Of a stretch of DNA of 64,000 bases, positions 8,536 to 17,194 are shown one piece after another. Made by a program: the position numbers and the translations under genes. Numbering within the stretch: the first letter of the stretch is position 1; every line of letters begins with the position of its first letter. Under the pieces are notes generated by a model that saw only the letters and a list, made by a program, of their open reading frames with translations, made no database searches and was not told the origin of the DNA. This DNA is from Cupriavidus consociatus (GTDB taxonomy: Bacteria; Pseudomonadota; Gammaproteobacteria; Burkholderiales; Burkholderiaceae): NCBI RefSeq assembly GCF_017814975.1, contig NZ_JAGIQA010000001.1:620001-684000 (forward strand), read 5' to 3'.

Positions 8536-9366
8536 ATGCCAAACGTGACATCAGACAGTGTTTGCATCCACTACGAGACCAAGGGTCAGGGTTCCCCGGT
8601 TCTATTGCTGGCCGGGCTTGCGGGAGTGGGCGCATCCTGGGGGCCACAGATTGATCTGTTTGCCGCGCAACACCAGGTGATCATTCCGGACCACCGGGGA
8701 ACCGGTGCGTCGGAGCACATCGCGCGCGACATGACGATCCCACAACACGCCCGCGACATGGCGCGGATCATCGAGGCTGTCGGATGCGGACCCGTCCACG
8801 TCATCGGTTCTTCAACCGGCGGCGCCATCGCGCAGCTTCTGGCGATCCGTCACCGCGAATTATTACGCAGCGCAACCATCGTCTCCTCGATTGCCCGAGC
8901 GGACGCGTTCTACCGTCGCCAATTCGCCATGCGGCAACGCATGCTGATGGATTCCGGCCTGCGCGCTTCAACGGAGGCCAACGCACTGTTCCTGTTCGAT
9001 GCGCGATTCATGCGCGAACACCCGCAGCAGGTGCAGGCATGGGTAGATGCAACAGCGGCTGGCAAGTTTGAAGCAGAGATCGCGTTTGCCCGGATCGAGA
9101 TGATCGTCGGTCATGACGCCTTCGAGGATCTTCCTTCTATCTCGACACCGACGCTGGTAGTGGTGGGCGAGCGCGACTTCTGCGCCCCGCCCTACTTCTC
9201 AGCGGAGATTGCGGCGCAAATTCCCGGGGCCGAGCTTGTCATGCTGGACGGTGGCCACTTCATCTTCCTCGAGAAGCCGCACCTGCTGCACGACACCATC
9301 GAGGCCTTTATCGCCAGGCACGAAGGATCTTCGGTCCCAACCGCTCTCCCCGATCCGGACGCGTAG
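8536..9366 (+). CDS. Alpha/beta hydrolase
   Basis: A 276-aa alpha/beta-hydrolase-fold enzyme with no signal peptide. The nucleophile elbow is GSSTGG (Ser near 94), the acid is Asp in VVGERD (near 216) and the base is His in DGGHF (near 239); an oxyanion-type turn follows LLLAGLAG near residue 26. The overall pattern resembles 3-oxoadipate enol-lactonase and related small-ester hydrolases. The substrate cannot be told from sequence. ATG 8536 follows GGAGAAGCAAC, a good ribosome-binding site. The gene is followed by an antiporter remnant and appears monocistronic. Confidence 0.85.
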   Translation: MPNVTSDSVCIHYETKGQGSPVLLLAGLAGVGASWGPQIDLFAAQHQVIIPDHRGTGASEHIARDMTIPQHARDMARIIEAVGCGPVHVIGSSTGGAIAQLLAIRHRELLRSATIVSSIARADAFYRRQFAMRQRMLMDSGLRASTEANALFLFDARFMREHPQQVQAWVDATAAGKFEAEIAFARIEMIVGHDAFEDLPSISTPTLVVVGERDFCAPPYFSAEIAAQIPGAELVMLDGGHFIFLEKPHLLHDTIEAFIARHEGSSVPTALPDPDA

Positions 9367-9424
9367 ATCGCTGGCTTGCGCACTCGAATCCTCGGCCAGT
9401 TGCGAACGATAGCTGCCGGCCCAG

Positions 9425-9586
9425 ATGGACCTGGCCTTTCGTCCGGACCTGGTGCGCATCGTGATCCTGTCCGTGCTGGTCACGGCGCAAATGGCAAGCG
9501 ACGGCCGCGCAGACTGGTTCACGGGCACGCAACTTCTGATGGTCTATTTCGCGCTTGCCCTCACCTTCTTCTTCCTGCCGGGATAA
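9425..9586 (+). pseudogene. C-terminal remnant of a calcium/proton antiporter-like protein
   Basis: A 53-codon frame encodes a hydrophobic tail with TGTQLLMVYFALALTFFF preceded by SDGRADWF. This resembles the last membrane segment of ChaA/Cax-type cation:proton exchangers. An in-frame stop lies just upstream, at the TAG near 9410, and the other ten or so helices are absent. It therefore looks like a decayed 3' fragment. The family assignment is tentative. Confidence 0.35.
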
Positions 9587-9753
9587 GCCACAGGCGCCGG
9601 CCGGCGACCGGTGTGTTCTCACCTGCACTCCGTCGGCTAAACACTTACCCTGATTGTCCCGAACAGCAAAATTTTTGTCCCGCGCAGTCAAATGCAGGCG
9701 CGGCGATTTCACATACTGCGAGCACCCCTTTCCTGATATTGCGAGTTTTCGTC

Positions 9754-9984
9754 ATGTTCGCTATTGCATGCTGGTTGATTTTTTCCGTTCTGGTTGGCCT
9801 TTTTGCCAACGGGCTGGGGCGCTCCGGTGCGGCCTGGACGACGTTCTCGATGATCTTCAGCCCGTCACTTGGCTTGCTTTTTGTAGCCATCCTTGACGAG
9901 AAACCGGTCCACGCTCGCGCTGCAAGAAGCCTGGCTCTCAAGCGGCTGCTGGCTATCCGGGTCGGGAAGACTCTGCAGGCTTGA
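9754..9984 (+). CDS. Small membrane protein, unknown
   Basis: A 76-aa protein with two hydrophobic segments (residues 2-20, ACWLIFSVLVGLFAN, and about 30-47, IFSPSLGLLFVAIL) and a basic C-terminal tail (ARAARSLALKRLL). It resembles short two-helix membrane proteins common in Burkholderiales; no function is known. No strong ribosome-binding site precedes ATG 9754, so the start and the gene itself are moderately uncertain. It lies upstream of, and co-directional with, the hemerythrin gene. Confidence 0.45.
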   Translation: MFAIACWLIFSVLVGLFANGLGRSGAAWTTFSMIFSPSLGLLFVAILDEKPVHARAARSLALKRLLAIRVGKTLQA

Positions 9985-10105
9985 ACAGGAATCTTTGACC
10001 TGGATCAGGCCCACGCTGCGAGGGAAGACTATTGTTACTGAAATGTTGCAGTTCCGATGAATCCGGACTCAACGATCCCAGTGACCAGTTTCCCTGGAGG
10101 GCGCC

Positions 10106-10648
10106 ATGGCCAACCAGCTTGCCGTCTGGCATTCCGACCATATCAATTTCGCCGCACTACTCGACCTGCTGGAAGAGCAGGTGAACGCCTTTTACCGGGA
10201 CGAGCAGCCAAACTACCGCTTGATGGCCATGATCATCGATTACCTGCGCAGCTATGGCGATTGCGTTCACCACCCTCGGGAGGATGTTGCATACGCCCTG
10301 CTCGTCGAGCGATCTCCGGACATGGACATTGTGGTCAGTCGGCTTCTGCAAGAGCATCGCGTCATCGCCGCGGTGGGCGAGGAACTGCTCGGCCGGCTTC
10401 GCGAAGCAGAAAGCGACGTCATCACGTCGCGGACGGCGCTCGAAGCCGCCGCCGCCATGTACCTTGCCTACTATCGCAATCATCTCTCCACTGAGGAAAA
10501 ACAGGTCATGCCGCGTGCCGCGCAACGACTGACCGAAGAAGATTGGGCAGAAGTCTCGGACACCGTTCCGGATGGCTCCGATCCCCTGTTGGGAGACGAT
10601 GCACAAGAGCGTTTCGCAACGTTGCGCAAACAGATCGCGAGCGCCTGA
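10106..10648 (+). CDS. Hemerythrin HHE-domain protein
   Basis: A 180-aa cytoplasmic four-helix protein. The hemerythrin ligand pattern is visible: WHSDHINF near residue 8, HHPRED near 57, QEHRVIA near 83 and NHLSTEEKQVMP near 129, which supply the His and carboxylate ligands for a diiron site. Family members bind O2 or act in NO/oxidative stress sensing. ATG 10106 is preceded by GGAGGGCGCC. It ends 6 bp from the convergent EthD gene. Its neighbour at 12034 is another predicted diiron protein. Confidence 0.9.
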   Translation: MANQLAVWHSDHINFAALLDLLEEQVNAFYRDEQPNYRLMAMIIDYLRSYGDCVHHPREDVAYALLVERSPDMDIVVSRLLQEHRVIAAVGEELLGRLREAESDVITSRTALEAAAAMYLAYYRNHLSTEEKQVMPRAAQRLTEEDWAEVSDTVPDGSDPLLGDDAQERFATLRKQIASA

Positions 10649-10654
10649 GAGGCG

Positions 10655-10963
10655 CTACACCTCTTTGGTGTCGAAGACCAGAAGATCCACGCCTGCCTGT
10701 GCAAAATTCGCCAGGTCGGCGGCGGCCGCGGCGCCCTCTGGCGAAGCGAGAGCCTGTTGCAGTGCGCCGAGGGAATCGAAGGTCAGCAACGCTACCAGAT
10801 GGAAAGGTGATGGCCCGGCTGGCGTCTCCACTGGACTGCTGCTGACCTCGTAAGCTTGCAAGCCTGGCATTTTCCTGGCAATCGGAATGTGCTTCGAGAA
10901 GTAGTGCGAGTCAAACGCTGCCTTGTCGGCGGGCATTTTGTACAGTGCGACAAGCTTTGCCAT
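10655..10963 (-). CDS. EthD-domain dimeric alpha-beta barrel protein
   Basis: A 102-aa protein with the EthD pattern: a first strand KLVALYKMP, the conserved FDSHYFSKHIPIARKMPG segment (residues 15-32), and a C-terminal strand VDLLVFD. EthD-like proteins are small dimeric ferredoxin-like folds, often associated with oxygenases or polyketide chemistry. ATG 10963 has a GGAAGA ribosome-binding site. The substrate is unknown. The neighbouring protein at 11108 is also a small domain protein of similar size, and both sit beside the hemerythrin gene. Confidence 0.85.
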   Translation of the reverse strand: MAKLVALYKMPADKAAFDSHYFSKHIPIARKMPGLQAYEVSSSPVETPAGPSPFHLVALLTFDSLGALQQALASPEGAAAAADLANFAQAGVDLLVFDTKEV

Positions 10964-11107
10964 GTTGTTCTTCCGGTTGGTCAGGCGTAGGGACGGATCG
11001 AAATGGCTGCGCGCCAAGGCGTGCCCTCGGTCCGATCGATAAGTCGATCCGGTTCTTTGCAGGACCCGCCCGGCTCACTTGCGACCTGCCCTGCTTGCGT
11101 GCAGCGC

Positions 11108-11398
11108 CTATTTGGCGTGCAGGATAACGGTGCCTTCGGAGATAGTCGGCGCGCTTGCGCCCGTAGCGGCTGCGTTCTCGGCAATCCAGTCCCTGGCCTT
11201 CTTGACGCTTTCATCCACGCCGGCCTTGTCATTGCAGGTCGTGACGGAGAATCCGCCATCGGTGGTTCGCACCAGCGTATAGCTGACAAAGCCCTGAACC
11301 GAGCGCATCAGCGATTCGACTTCCGGTGTGCGCTTTTCCAGCAGGTCAAACAGCGCCTTGGCCCCGCTTCCGGCATAAGTCCTGACAACAGTGTGCAT
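11108..11398 (-). CDS. Small ABM-like protein, unknown
   Basis: A 96-aa protein beginning MHTVVRTYAGSG, with SYTLVRTTDGGFSVTTC in the middle and a C-terminal helix. The pattern of short strands and helices (RTPEVESLMRSVQGF) is that of dimeric alpha-beta barrel (ABM superfamily) proteins. ATG 11398 is favoured over ATG 11413 because GGAGG lies at the right distance upstream of the former and inside the latter's coding part. No substrate can be suggested. It is co-directional with the EthD gene, 144 bp upstream of it. Confidence 0.65.
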   Translation of the reverse strand: MHTVVRTYAGSGAKALFDLLEKRTPEVESLMRSVQGFVSYTLVRTTDGGFSVTTCNDKAGVDESVKKARDWIAENAAATGASAPTISEGTVILHAK

Positions 11399-11597
11399 GA
11401 TCCGGCCCTCCATAAAATGACCCCGGATTTCGCGAAGCCGCGCAGAGAAGGATGTGATGGCACCAGTTTAGGTGTGACGAGAGCCTTTACAAAAAGATGG
11501 TCGGGCTACTGCGGCCACATCTCTTTGTCGGACAACGCCTGATACCGGTGCGGTGACGTTGAGCAGACACTGGCTGCACCAACCTCCGGAGACGACC

Positions 11598-11822
11598 ATG
11601 CCCGGCAAGAACATCCACGTCGTGCCCACCCATAACGGCTGGGCCGTTGAATCGGAAGGTGGCGCCGGCAGGCAGCAGCGATTCACCTCCATGGACCACG
11701 CGATTGCCACCGGCCTGGAGAAGGCCAGGCGTGCAAGGGTGGAACTGCTTATCCACGGCCGGGACCGCCAAATCGTTGAGCGAAGCTCATTTGGCAACGA
11801 TCCGCGCGACGTCGACGGTTGA
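11598..11822 (+). CDS. DUF2188-domain protein
   Basis: A 74-aa protein with the DUF2188 signature: an N-terminal KNIHVVPTHNGWAVESEG, a helix containing ATGLEKARR, and a C-terminal LLIHGRDRQIVERSSFGNDP. These short proteins are widespread in proteobacteria and their function is unknown. ATG 11598 follows CCGGAGACGACC, a good ribosome-binding site; an in-frame ATG at 11553 lacks one. Confidence 0.85.
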   Translation: MPGKNIHVVPTHNGWAVESEGGAGRQQRFTSMDHAIATGLEKARRARVELLIHGRDRQIVERSSFGNDPRDVDG

Positions 11823-12033
11823 TTTGCTGCCCTCCCTCCGCGCGCCCTTGCGGGTTGCGAATGATTTTCGCGAGCGCCAGGGATCAGCAACCGCATCGGG
11901 CGCCGAAGCGCCACCGCTTCGTCCGCATTGATCCTTCCCTTGACGCTGGGCCTGGATGGCAGACAATCGTCGAACGCACAACGACGAGTTGGCCGAGTCC
12001 GGACCACGCAAGTTGCCCAAGGAGGAGCGCGCC

Positions 12034-12780
12034 ATGGCGACCCTGTCCCTCTCCAGCGGTACAGCAATCGACGAGATTGCGGACCGCATCTATCGCATCT
12101 CCACGCCGCTCGAGATCCCCGGGGGTGGCGGATTCTCTTTCAACCAGTTCCTGATCGATGACGACGAGCCGCTGTTATTTCATACCGGTCTGCGCAGGCT
12201 GTTTCCGGTGGTCAGGGAAGCGGTCGAGCGGATCATGCCTGTCGGTCGCCTGCGCTATGTCGGTTTCTCGCATTTCGAGGCTGACGAATGCGGCGCGCTC
12301 AATCAGTTTCTCGCGGCCGCGCCGCGAGCCGAGCCACTGTGCGGCCAGATCGCAGCCATGGTCTCGGTGAGTGACTATGCCGACCGCCCGCCTCGCGCGC
12401 TGGATGATGGCGAGACCATCTCGCTCGGGCAGCACAAGGTGAGCTGGCTGGATACACCGCATCTGCCGCACGCATGGGAGTGTGGGTTCCTGATGGAGTG
12501 CACGTCAGCGACCCTGCTCTGTGGGGACTTGTTTACCCAGGGCGGCTCGCACCCTGCGCCGCTTACCGAGGGTGACATCCTCGAGCCGAGCGAGGCGTTC
12601 CGTCGCAAGATGGACTACTTCTCCCACACCAGGAACGCCCGCGCAATGCTGGAACGCCTCGCTGCACTGCAGCCCACAACGCTCGCCTGCATGCACGGCA
12701 GCGCCTGGCGCGGCGACGGCGCGGCCTTGTTGCGCGCGCTCGCCGACAGCGTCGAACGCGACCAGCCTGGCGTAAGTTGA
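12034..12780 (+). CDS. Metallo-beta-lactamase-fold protein with flavodiiron-type metal site
   Basis: A 248-aa protein of the oxygen-binding diiron (ODP) branch of the MBL fold. Instead of HxHxDH it has SHFEADECG (near residues 80-88), the HxExD pattern of flavodiiron proteins. PHLPHAWE (about 147-154), CGDLF (near 168) and MHGSAW (near 224) supply the remaining ligand positions. No flavodoxin domain follows, so it would need a separate redox partner. A reductase or sensor role for O2 or NO is inference. ATG 12034 follows AAGGAGGAGCGCGCC, one of the strongest ribosome-binding sites in the window; the longer frame from 11956 is rejected. Confidence 0.85.
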   Translation: MATLSLSSGTAIDEIADRIYRISTPLEIPGGGGFSFNQFLIDDDEPLLFHTGLRRLFPVVREAVERIMPVGRLRYVGFSHFEADECGALNQFLAAAPRAEPLCGQIAAMVSVSDYADRPPRALDDGETISLGQHKVSWLDTPHLPHAWECGFLMECTSATLLCGDLFTQGGSHPAPLTEGDILEPSEAFRRKMDYFSHTRNARAMLERLAALQPTTLACMHGSAWRGDGAALLRALADSVERDQPGVS

Positions 12781-12876
12781 CTGGTGGCGCTGCATGACGA
12801 AGTGAACGACGACGGCAGCGTGTGTCGCGCGAACGCCGGTGGTTGGTGAATGAGGCGGCCCCGGCGCCGTGGCGAC

Positions 12877-14028
12877 TCAGCCCTCGGCCGCTCTTTCAGG
12901 CGTTTTCCCGACATAACGCCCTCTCGGACGTATCACTTGCCCCACACCCGACTGCTCCAGGCTATGTGCCAACAGCCCGATGCTCCGCGCCGTGGCGAAC
13001 ATGCCAAAGGCTGCGTCGTCAGGTAGTCCGTAGTGGGTAACCAGCGCCGCCAGGGCAACGTCGATATTGGGTTGCAAACCGGTCAGGCGAGTCGCTTTCT
13101 CGATAAAGCGGGCGATGACTTCCGGGGGATCGAACAGTGCCAGCAACGCGGCCGCGCGCGGATCGCCTTCGGGATAGAGGTGATGCCCGAATCCAGCCAA
13201 TGGCAAGCCAGCGGACAGGTGGTGGGCGATCACCTGGTCCTCGCCCTGTCGGTCCAGTTCATTGAACAGCGCCTTCACGCGGCCTGAGGCGTCGCCATGC
13301 AGCGGACCGGACAGTGTGGTCAGGCCGGACAGAAGGCAGGCCGGCAGGGACGCCCCGGTGGACGCCGCAATGCGCGCGGCAAAGGCGGAACTCGTCAACT
13401 CGTGGTCCACCAGCAGCACCATCGCCGTACGCAGGAGGTCAGCCACCTGCGGGGATTGCTTCCACCCTTGCGCAAATCGCAAGTGCAACGGCTGCTGTCC
13501 CGCATGCGCGCCGAAGCTATTGGCCAGCTGGCCCACCAGGCTTTGGCATTCGTAGTGCAGGACGCGGGTCATGCGCCCGTGGGTGGAGTGGCCCGTGGCG
13601 GCCAGCTCGGCCAGGGCCATGAACGCCGCAACACGCCCCGGCTTGCCGCAGCGGGCAGTCGATGAAAAGTCGACGGGTTGCTCGGCGTTCCAGAGCAAGC
13701 GCGCAACGTCTTCCAGGCTGGCCGAGCCGGCCAGCATCACCGCGTCCTGACCGCGGTAGTACAGCCGCTCCCGCACAAAGGTGGAGAGCGCAGTGGGGAT
13801 GCTGGGCTCCGCCCCGAACAGCGTATTGGCCGCGAGCGTCTCAAACTTGCGCCCGGCCTGCTTGCGCCTGGCCAGGTTCGCCACGTCTTCGGCGCGATAC
13901 AGGCTGCGCCGTGTGTCCGCGGGGTCGGATGTGACTTCCAGCTTGCCGCGGCTGACGTAGGCATAGATCGTCTGCGGCCTGACGCCAAGGCGCTTGCACG
14001 CCTCCTCCATCGATATCCAGGATCCCAT
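12877..14028 (-). CDS. Citrate synthase-family protein with N-terminal HTH
   Basis: A 383-aa protein. Residues 1-50 are an excisionase/MerR-like helix-turn-helix (SMEEACKRLGVRPQTIYAYV). Residues 75-375 match the citrate synthase large and small domains, with catalytic candidates His244 (SGPLHGD), a His at 282 or 283 (GFGHHLYPEGDPRA) and Asp323 (QPNIDVALAA). The catalytic set appears intact, so it may condense an acyl-CoA with a 2-oxoacid. The fused HTH suggests DNA binding or substrate sensing. It diverges from the hydroxyacid dehydrogenase gene over an AT-rich region with inverted repeats. Oxaloacetate specificity cannot be assumed; such proteins are often annotated only as citrate synthase family. 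Confidence 0.85.
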   Translation of the reverse strand: MGSWISMEEACKRLGVRPQTIYAYVSRGKLEVTSDPADTRRSLYRAEDVANLARRKQAGRKFETLAANTLFGAEPSIPTALSTFVRERLYYRGQDAVMLAGSASLEDVARLLWNAEQPVDFSSTARCGKPGRVAAFMALAELAATGHSTHGRMTRVLHYECQSLVGQLANSFGAHAGQQPLHLRFAQGWKQSPQVADLLRTAMVLLVDHELTSSAFAARIAASTGASLPACLLSGLTTLSGPLHGDASGRVKALFNELDRQGEDQVIAHHLSAGLPLAGFGHHLYPEGDPRAAALLALFDPPEVIARFIEKATRLTGLQPNIDVALAALVTHYGLPDDAAFGMFATARSIGLLAHSLEQSGVGQVIRPRGRYVGKTPERAAEG

Positions 14029-14052
14029 GATGACTGGTTTGGCAAATTTATA

Positions 14053-14140
14053 TTGATTTTATATATCAAGATTGCCTACACAATCAACTTATACATACCA
14101 TGCAGTCAACCTTTTCCTACCTTTGTCAACCTGACTGCAT
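14053..14140. promoter_or_regulatory. AT-rich divergent promoter region with inverted repeats
   Basis: Two inverted repeats lie between the HTH-citrate synthase and the dehydrogenase: TTGAT-N7-ATCAA at 14053-14069 and ATGCAGTCA/TGACTGCAT at 14100-14108 and 14132-14140. GTCAACCT is also directly repeated at 14105-14112 and 14125-14132. The stretch 14041-14100 is clearly AT-richer than its surroundings. It is a plausible operator for the fused HTH protein. Confidence 0.4.
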
Positions 14141-14146
14141 CCGGAC

Positions 14147-15100
14147 ATGAAGCCACAGATCCTGCAACTCAATCCCATCCTGATCCCGGCGGCCAATGAC
14201 GAACTCGCCACACGCTATCGGGTTCACAAATTCTTCGAGATCGCGGACCAGGGCGCGTGGCTGCGGGAGCATGGCGCGGCAATCGAGGCCGTCATCACCG
14301 GCGGGCACACCGGGATCTCGCGCGCGATGCTGGAACAGCTGCCGGCGCTGAAGGTGGTGGCCGTCAATGGTGTCGGGACGGATGCGGTGGATCTTGCCTA
14401 CTGCCGTGAACGCGGCCTGCCAGTCACCGCCACCCTGGGTGCGCTGACAGAAGACGTGGCAGACCTGGCCATCGGCCTGCTGATCGCGGCCTGCCGCAAC
14501 ATCTGCGCCGTCGACCGCTTTGTGCGCGATGGCCAATGGGAGCTGCACCCCCAGCCCAGCGCCATCCCGCTCGCCCGGCGATTCAGCGGCATGCGCGTCG
14601 GTATCGCAGGCATGGGGCGAGTCGGCCGCGCGGTCGCAACGCGGGCCGCTGCCTTTGGCTGCGACATCCGCTACACGGACCTGCACCGCATGGACGACGT
14701 GCCCTATGCCTTCGTGGCAGATCTGCGCCAGCTTGCGCACGACAGCGATGCCCTGGTGCTGTGCGCGGCTGCCGACAAGGCCGAAGGCATCGTCGATGCC
14801 GCGGTGCTGGACGCACTCGGCCCCCGCGGCTATCTGGTCAACGTGGCGCGTGGCCGGCTGGTCAACGAGGCGGATCTCGCCGAAGCCGTCGCCGCCGGCC
14901 GGATCGCGGGCGCCGCGCTGGACGTATTCGTAGATGAGCCTCGCGTTCCCCTGACGCTACGCCAGTCCGACCGCACGACGCTGCAGGCCCACCGCGCCAG
15001 CGCCACCTGGGAGACCCGTACCGCCATGGCGCAGATGGTGCTCGACAGCGTCGCCCAGGCGCTGGCCGGCAACCGCCCCGTCATGAGCCTGACTACCTGA
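14147..15100 (+). CDS. D-2-hydroxyacid dehydrogenase (NAD(P)-dependent)
   Basis: A 317-aa D-isomer-specific 2-hydroxyacid dehydrogenase. The NAD(P) site is GIAGMGRVGRAVA (about 149-161). The catalytic triad is Arg in NVARGRLVNE (near 230), Glu in VDEPRVP (near 259) and His in LQAHRASAT (near 281). The spacing fits the GhrB/hydroxypyruvate and 2-ketogluconate reductase subgroup. It reduces a 2-oxoacid to a D-hydroxyacid or does the reverse. It is first of a three-gene rightward set with an SDR and a Bug receptor, suggesting use of an imported hydroxy- or oxo-acid. Confidence 0.9.
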   Translation: MKPQILQLNPILIPAANDELATRYRVHKFFEIADQGAWLREHGAAIEAVITGGHTGISRAMLEQLPALKVVAVNGVGTDAVDLAYCRERGLPVTATLGALTEDVADLAIGLLIAACRNICAVDRFVRDGQWELHPQPSAIPLARRFSGMRVGIAGMGRVGRAVATRAAAFGCDIRYTDLHRMDDVPYAFVADLRQLAHDSDALVLCAAADKAEGIVDAAVLDALGPRGYLVNVARGRLVNEADLAEAVAAGRIAGAALDVFVDEPRVPLTLRQSDRTTLQAHRASATWETRTAMAQMVLDSVAQALAGNRPVMSLTT

Positions 15101-15237
15101 GCGCGGGCCCATCCCTGACACCGGAATTGACCGGCTTCATTTTCCCACCATCGCCACGCTTGCCCTCCCCGTCTCACGGGCGCGCGGCGCCGTTTCTCAC
15201 CTGATTTTCGTTCGCCCCTCATTGCAGGAGACCGTCC

Positions 15238-15996
15238 TTGAACGCTTCCCGAAAGATCGCCCTGGTTACGGGCGCTGGCAGCGGCGTTGGCCGCCTTACC
15301 GCGATTGGCTTGCTCGACGACGGCTGGACGGTCGTGCTGGCCGGCCGCCGCGCCACTCCCTTGCAAGCGCTGGCCGCCGAAGCCGCCGCGCGCGGCCAGA
15401 GCGCGGTGGCCATGCCTGCAGACGTGACCGACCCGCAGCGCGTGCAGGCCTTGTTCGACGCGATCGAACGCGAGTTCGGGCGACTGGACCTGCTTTTCAA
15501 TAATGCGGGTGTCAATGCGCCGGCTGTGCCGATGGACGAGCTGCCGCTGGATAACTGGTTCAACGTCATCAATACCAATGTCACCGGCGTCTATCTCTGC
15601 GCGCGTGCGGCCTTCGGACTCATGCGCCGTCAATCGCCGCAGGGCGGGCGCATCATCAACAACGGCTCCATCTCGGCGCATACGCCGCGTCCCTTCACGG
15701 CGCCCTATACCGCCAGCAAGCACGCCGTCACCGGCCTCACCAAGGCACTGGCGCTGGACGGGCGCGCCTTCAACATCGTTGCCAGCCAGATTGACATCGG
15801 CAACGCGTTGACCGACCTGTCCGAGCGCATGACGCGCGGCGTCTTGCAGGCCAACGGAACGATCGCACCCGAGCCCATGATGGACGCCAGCCACGTCGCC
15901 AATGCCGTGCGTCATATGGCCTCGCTGCCACTGGACGCCAACGTGCTGACCATGACCGTCATGGCCAGTGCCATGCCCTTCGCCGGGCGCGGCTGA
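15238..15996 (+). CDS. Short-chain dehydrogenase/reductase
   Basis: A 252-aa classical SDR with TGAGSGVGR cofactor motif (residues 11-19), NNAGVNA (about 86-92), Ser in NNGSISAHT (near 143) and the YTASK catalytic Tyr/Lys (about 157-161). The start is TTG at 15238, preceded by CAGGAG at a good distance; no ATG gives a complete Rossmann N-terminus. It probably interconverts a hydroxyl and a keto group on the same substrate as the upstream dehydrogenase, 137 bp away. Cofactor preference is not evident. Confidence 0.88.
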   Translation: MNASRKIALVTGAGSGVGRLTAIGLLDDGWTVVLAGRRATPLQALAAEAAARGQSAVAMPADVTDPQRVQALFDAIEREFGRLDLLFNNAGVNAPAVPMDELPLDNWFNVINTNVTGVYLCARAAFGLMRRQSPQGGRIINNGSISAHTPRPFTAPYTASKHAVTGLTKALALDGRAFNIVASQIDIGNALTDLSERMTRGVLQANGTIAPEPMMDASHVANAVRHMASLPLDANVLTMTVMASAMPFAGRG

Positions 15997-16080
15997 CATG
16001 GATCCGCACCCTTGCACGCTTTGCAAAGGCGTGCATCCCCAGAGTTGACACGAGTTAACCAGAAACAAACGGAGACAACG

Positions 16081-17055
16081 ATGCAGTTCACTACCCTGAT
16101 CAAGACCTTGGTCGTCCCCGCCGCGCTGCTCATCGCACCCGGCCTGGCATCGGCACAGAATTACCCCGCGCGACCCGTCACCATCATCGTCCCCGCGCCG
16201 GCGGGGGGTGGCATCGACCTGATCGCCCGGATCGTCGGCGAAAAGCTTTCAGTCAGGCTTGGCCAACCGTTCATCGTCGAGAACCGTCCGGGTGCGTCCA
16301 ACAACCTGGGCACCGCGGTGCTGGCAAACGCCAGGCCCGATGGATATACCATCGGCATCGTGGGCGGCAGCCACAACATCAACAAATTCCTTTTCAGGAA
16401 CCTGGGGTGGGATCCGCAGAAGAGCTTCGAGCCCATCGTCTACACCCATGAGATCCCGCTGGTGTTTGCGGTCTACCCGAAACTCCCGGTCAAGACGGTA
16501 CCTGAGCTGGTCACCTGGATGAAGGCGAATCCGGGCGAGGCCAAGGTTGCCACTTCCGGTCGTGGCAGCGCGCAGGAAATGGCCGCCGAAATGTTCCGCA
16601 TGGTAAGCGGGGCGCCGGTGCTGCTGGTGCCCTACAAGGGGTCGTCCGCCGCCCATCCCGACCTGATCGCCGGACGGACCACGCTCTACATCGATACCAT
16701 CAGCGCCATCCAGGAGCAGGTCAAGTCGGGCAACGTCCGTGCCATCGCGGTATCCACCCATAGCCGCTCCAAGGCCCTGCCCAATGTGGCAACTGCCGAA
16801 GAGCAAGGCCTCAAGGGCTATGACGCCAATACCAACGGCGGCTTCCTGGCCCCCGCGGGAACCCCCAGGGAGATCGTTGCCAGGCTCAATACCGAGATCA
16901 ATGCCGCGCTGAACTTGCCCGAGGTGCGCGCCAAGCTGGAAGCGGCAGGAATCGAGGTCAAGGGCGGCACGTCACAGGAATACGCGGCCTTGATCAAGTC
17001 TGACCTGGCAAAGTGGGGGAAAGTCATCAAGGAAGCGGGAATCCAGCCGGAATAG
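16081..17055 (+). CDS. Bug/TctC-type tripartite tricarboxylate receptor
   Basis: A 324-aa periplasmic binding protein with a Sec signal peptide (cleavage after ALAS..ASAQ near residue 24), the Bug signature NYPARPVTIIVPAPAGGGID and the conserved VENRPGASNN, GSSAAHPDLIAG and PAGTPREIV segments. Bug receptors deliver carboxylates to TctAB permeases, but no tctA/tctB is adjacent. ATG 16081 follows CGGAGACAACG. It ends the three-gene set at 14147-17055. The ligand is likely an organic acid related to the flanking dehydrogenases. Confidence 0.93.
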   Translation: MQFTTLIKTLVVPAALLIAPGLASAQNYPARPVTIIVPAPAGGGIDLIARIVGEKLSVRLGQPFIVENRPGASNNLGTAVLANARPDGYTIGIVGGSHNINKFLFRNLGWDPQKSFEPIVYTHEIPLVFAVYPKLPVKTVPELVTWMKANPGEAKVATSGRGSAQEMAAEMFRMVSGAPVLLVPYKGSSAAHPDLIAGRTTLYIDTISAIQEQVKSGNVRAIAVSTHSRSKALPNVATAEEQGLKGYDANTNGGFLAPAGTPREIVARLNTEINAALNLPEVRAKLEAAGIEVKGGTSQEYAALIKSDLAKWGKVIKEAGIQPE

Positions 17056-17194
17056 TGATCGCCCTGAAAAGGGGGTCGCTGGAAGCGTGTCAGTCGTCCT
17101 GCTTGCCACGCGTTGCGACATTCAGCGTCGTCAACGCGTGGCCGGCGAAGAAGGGTTGCGCGGTGCACTGTCGCAGCAGAGTGTTTCAGTGCGG

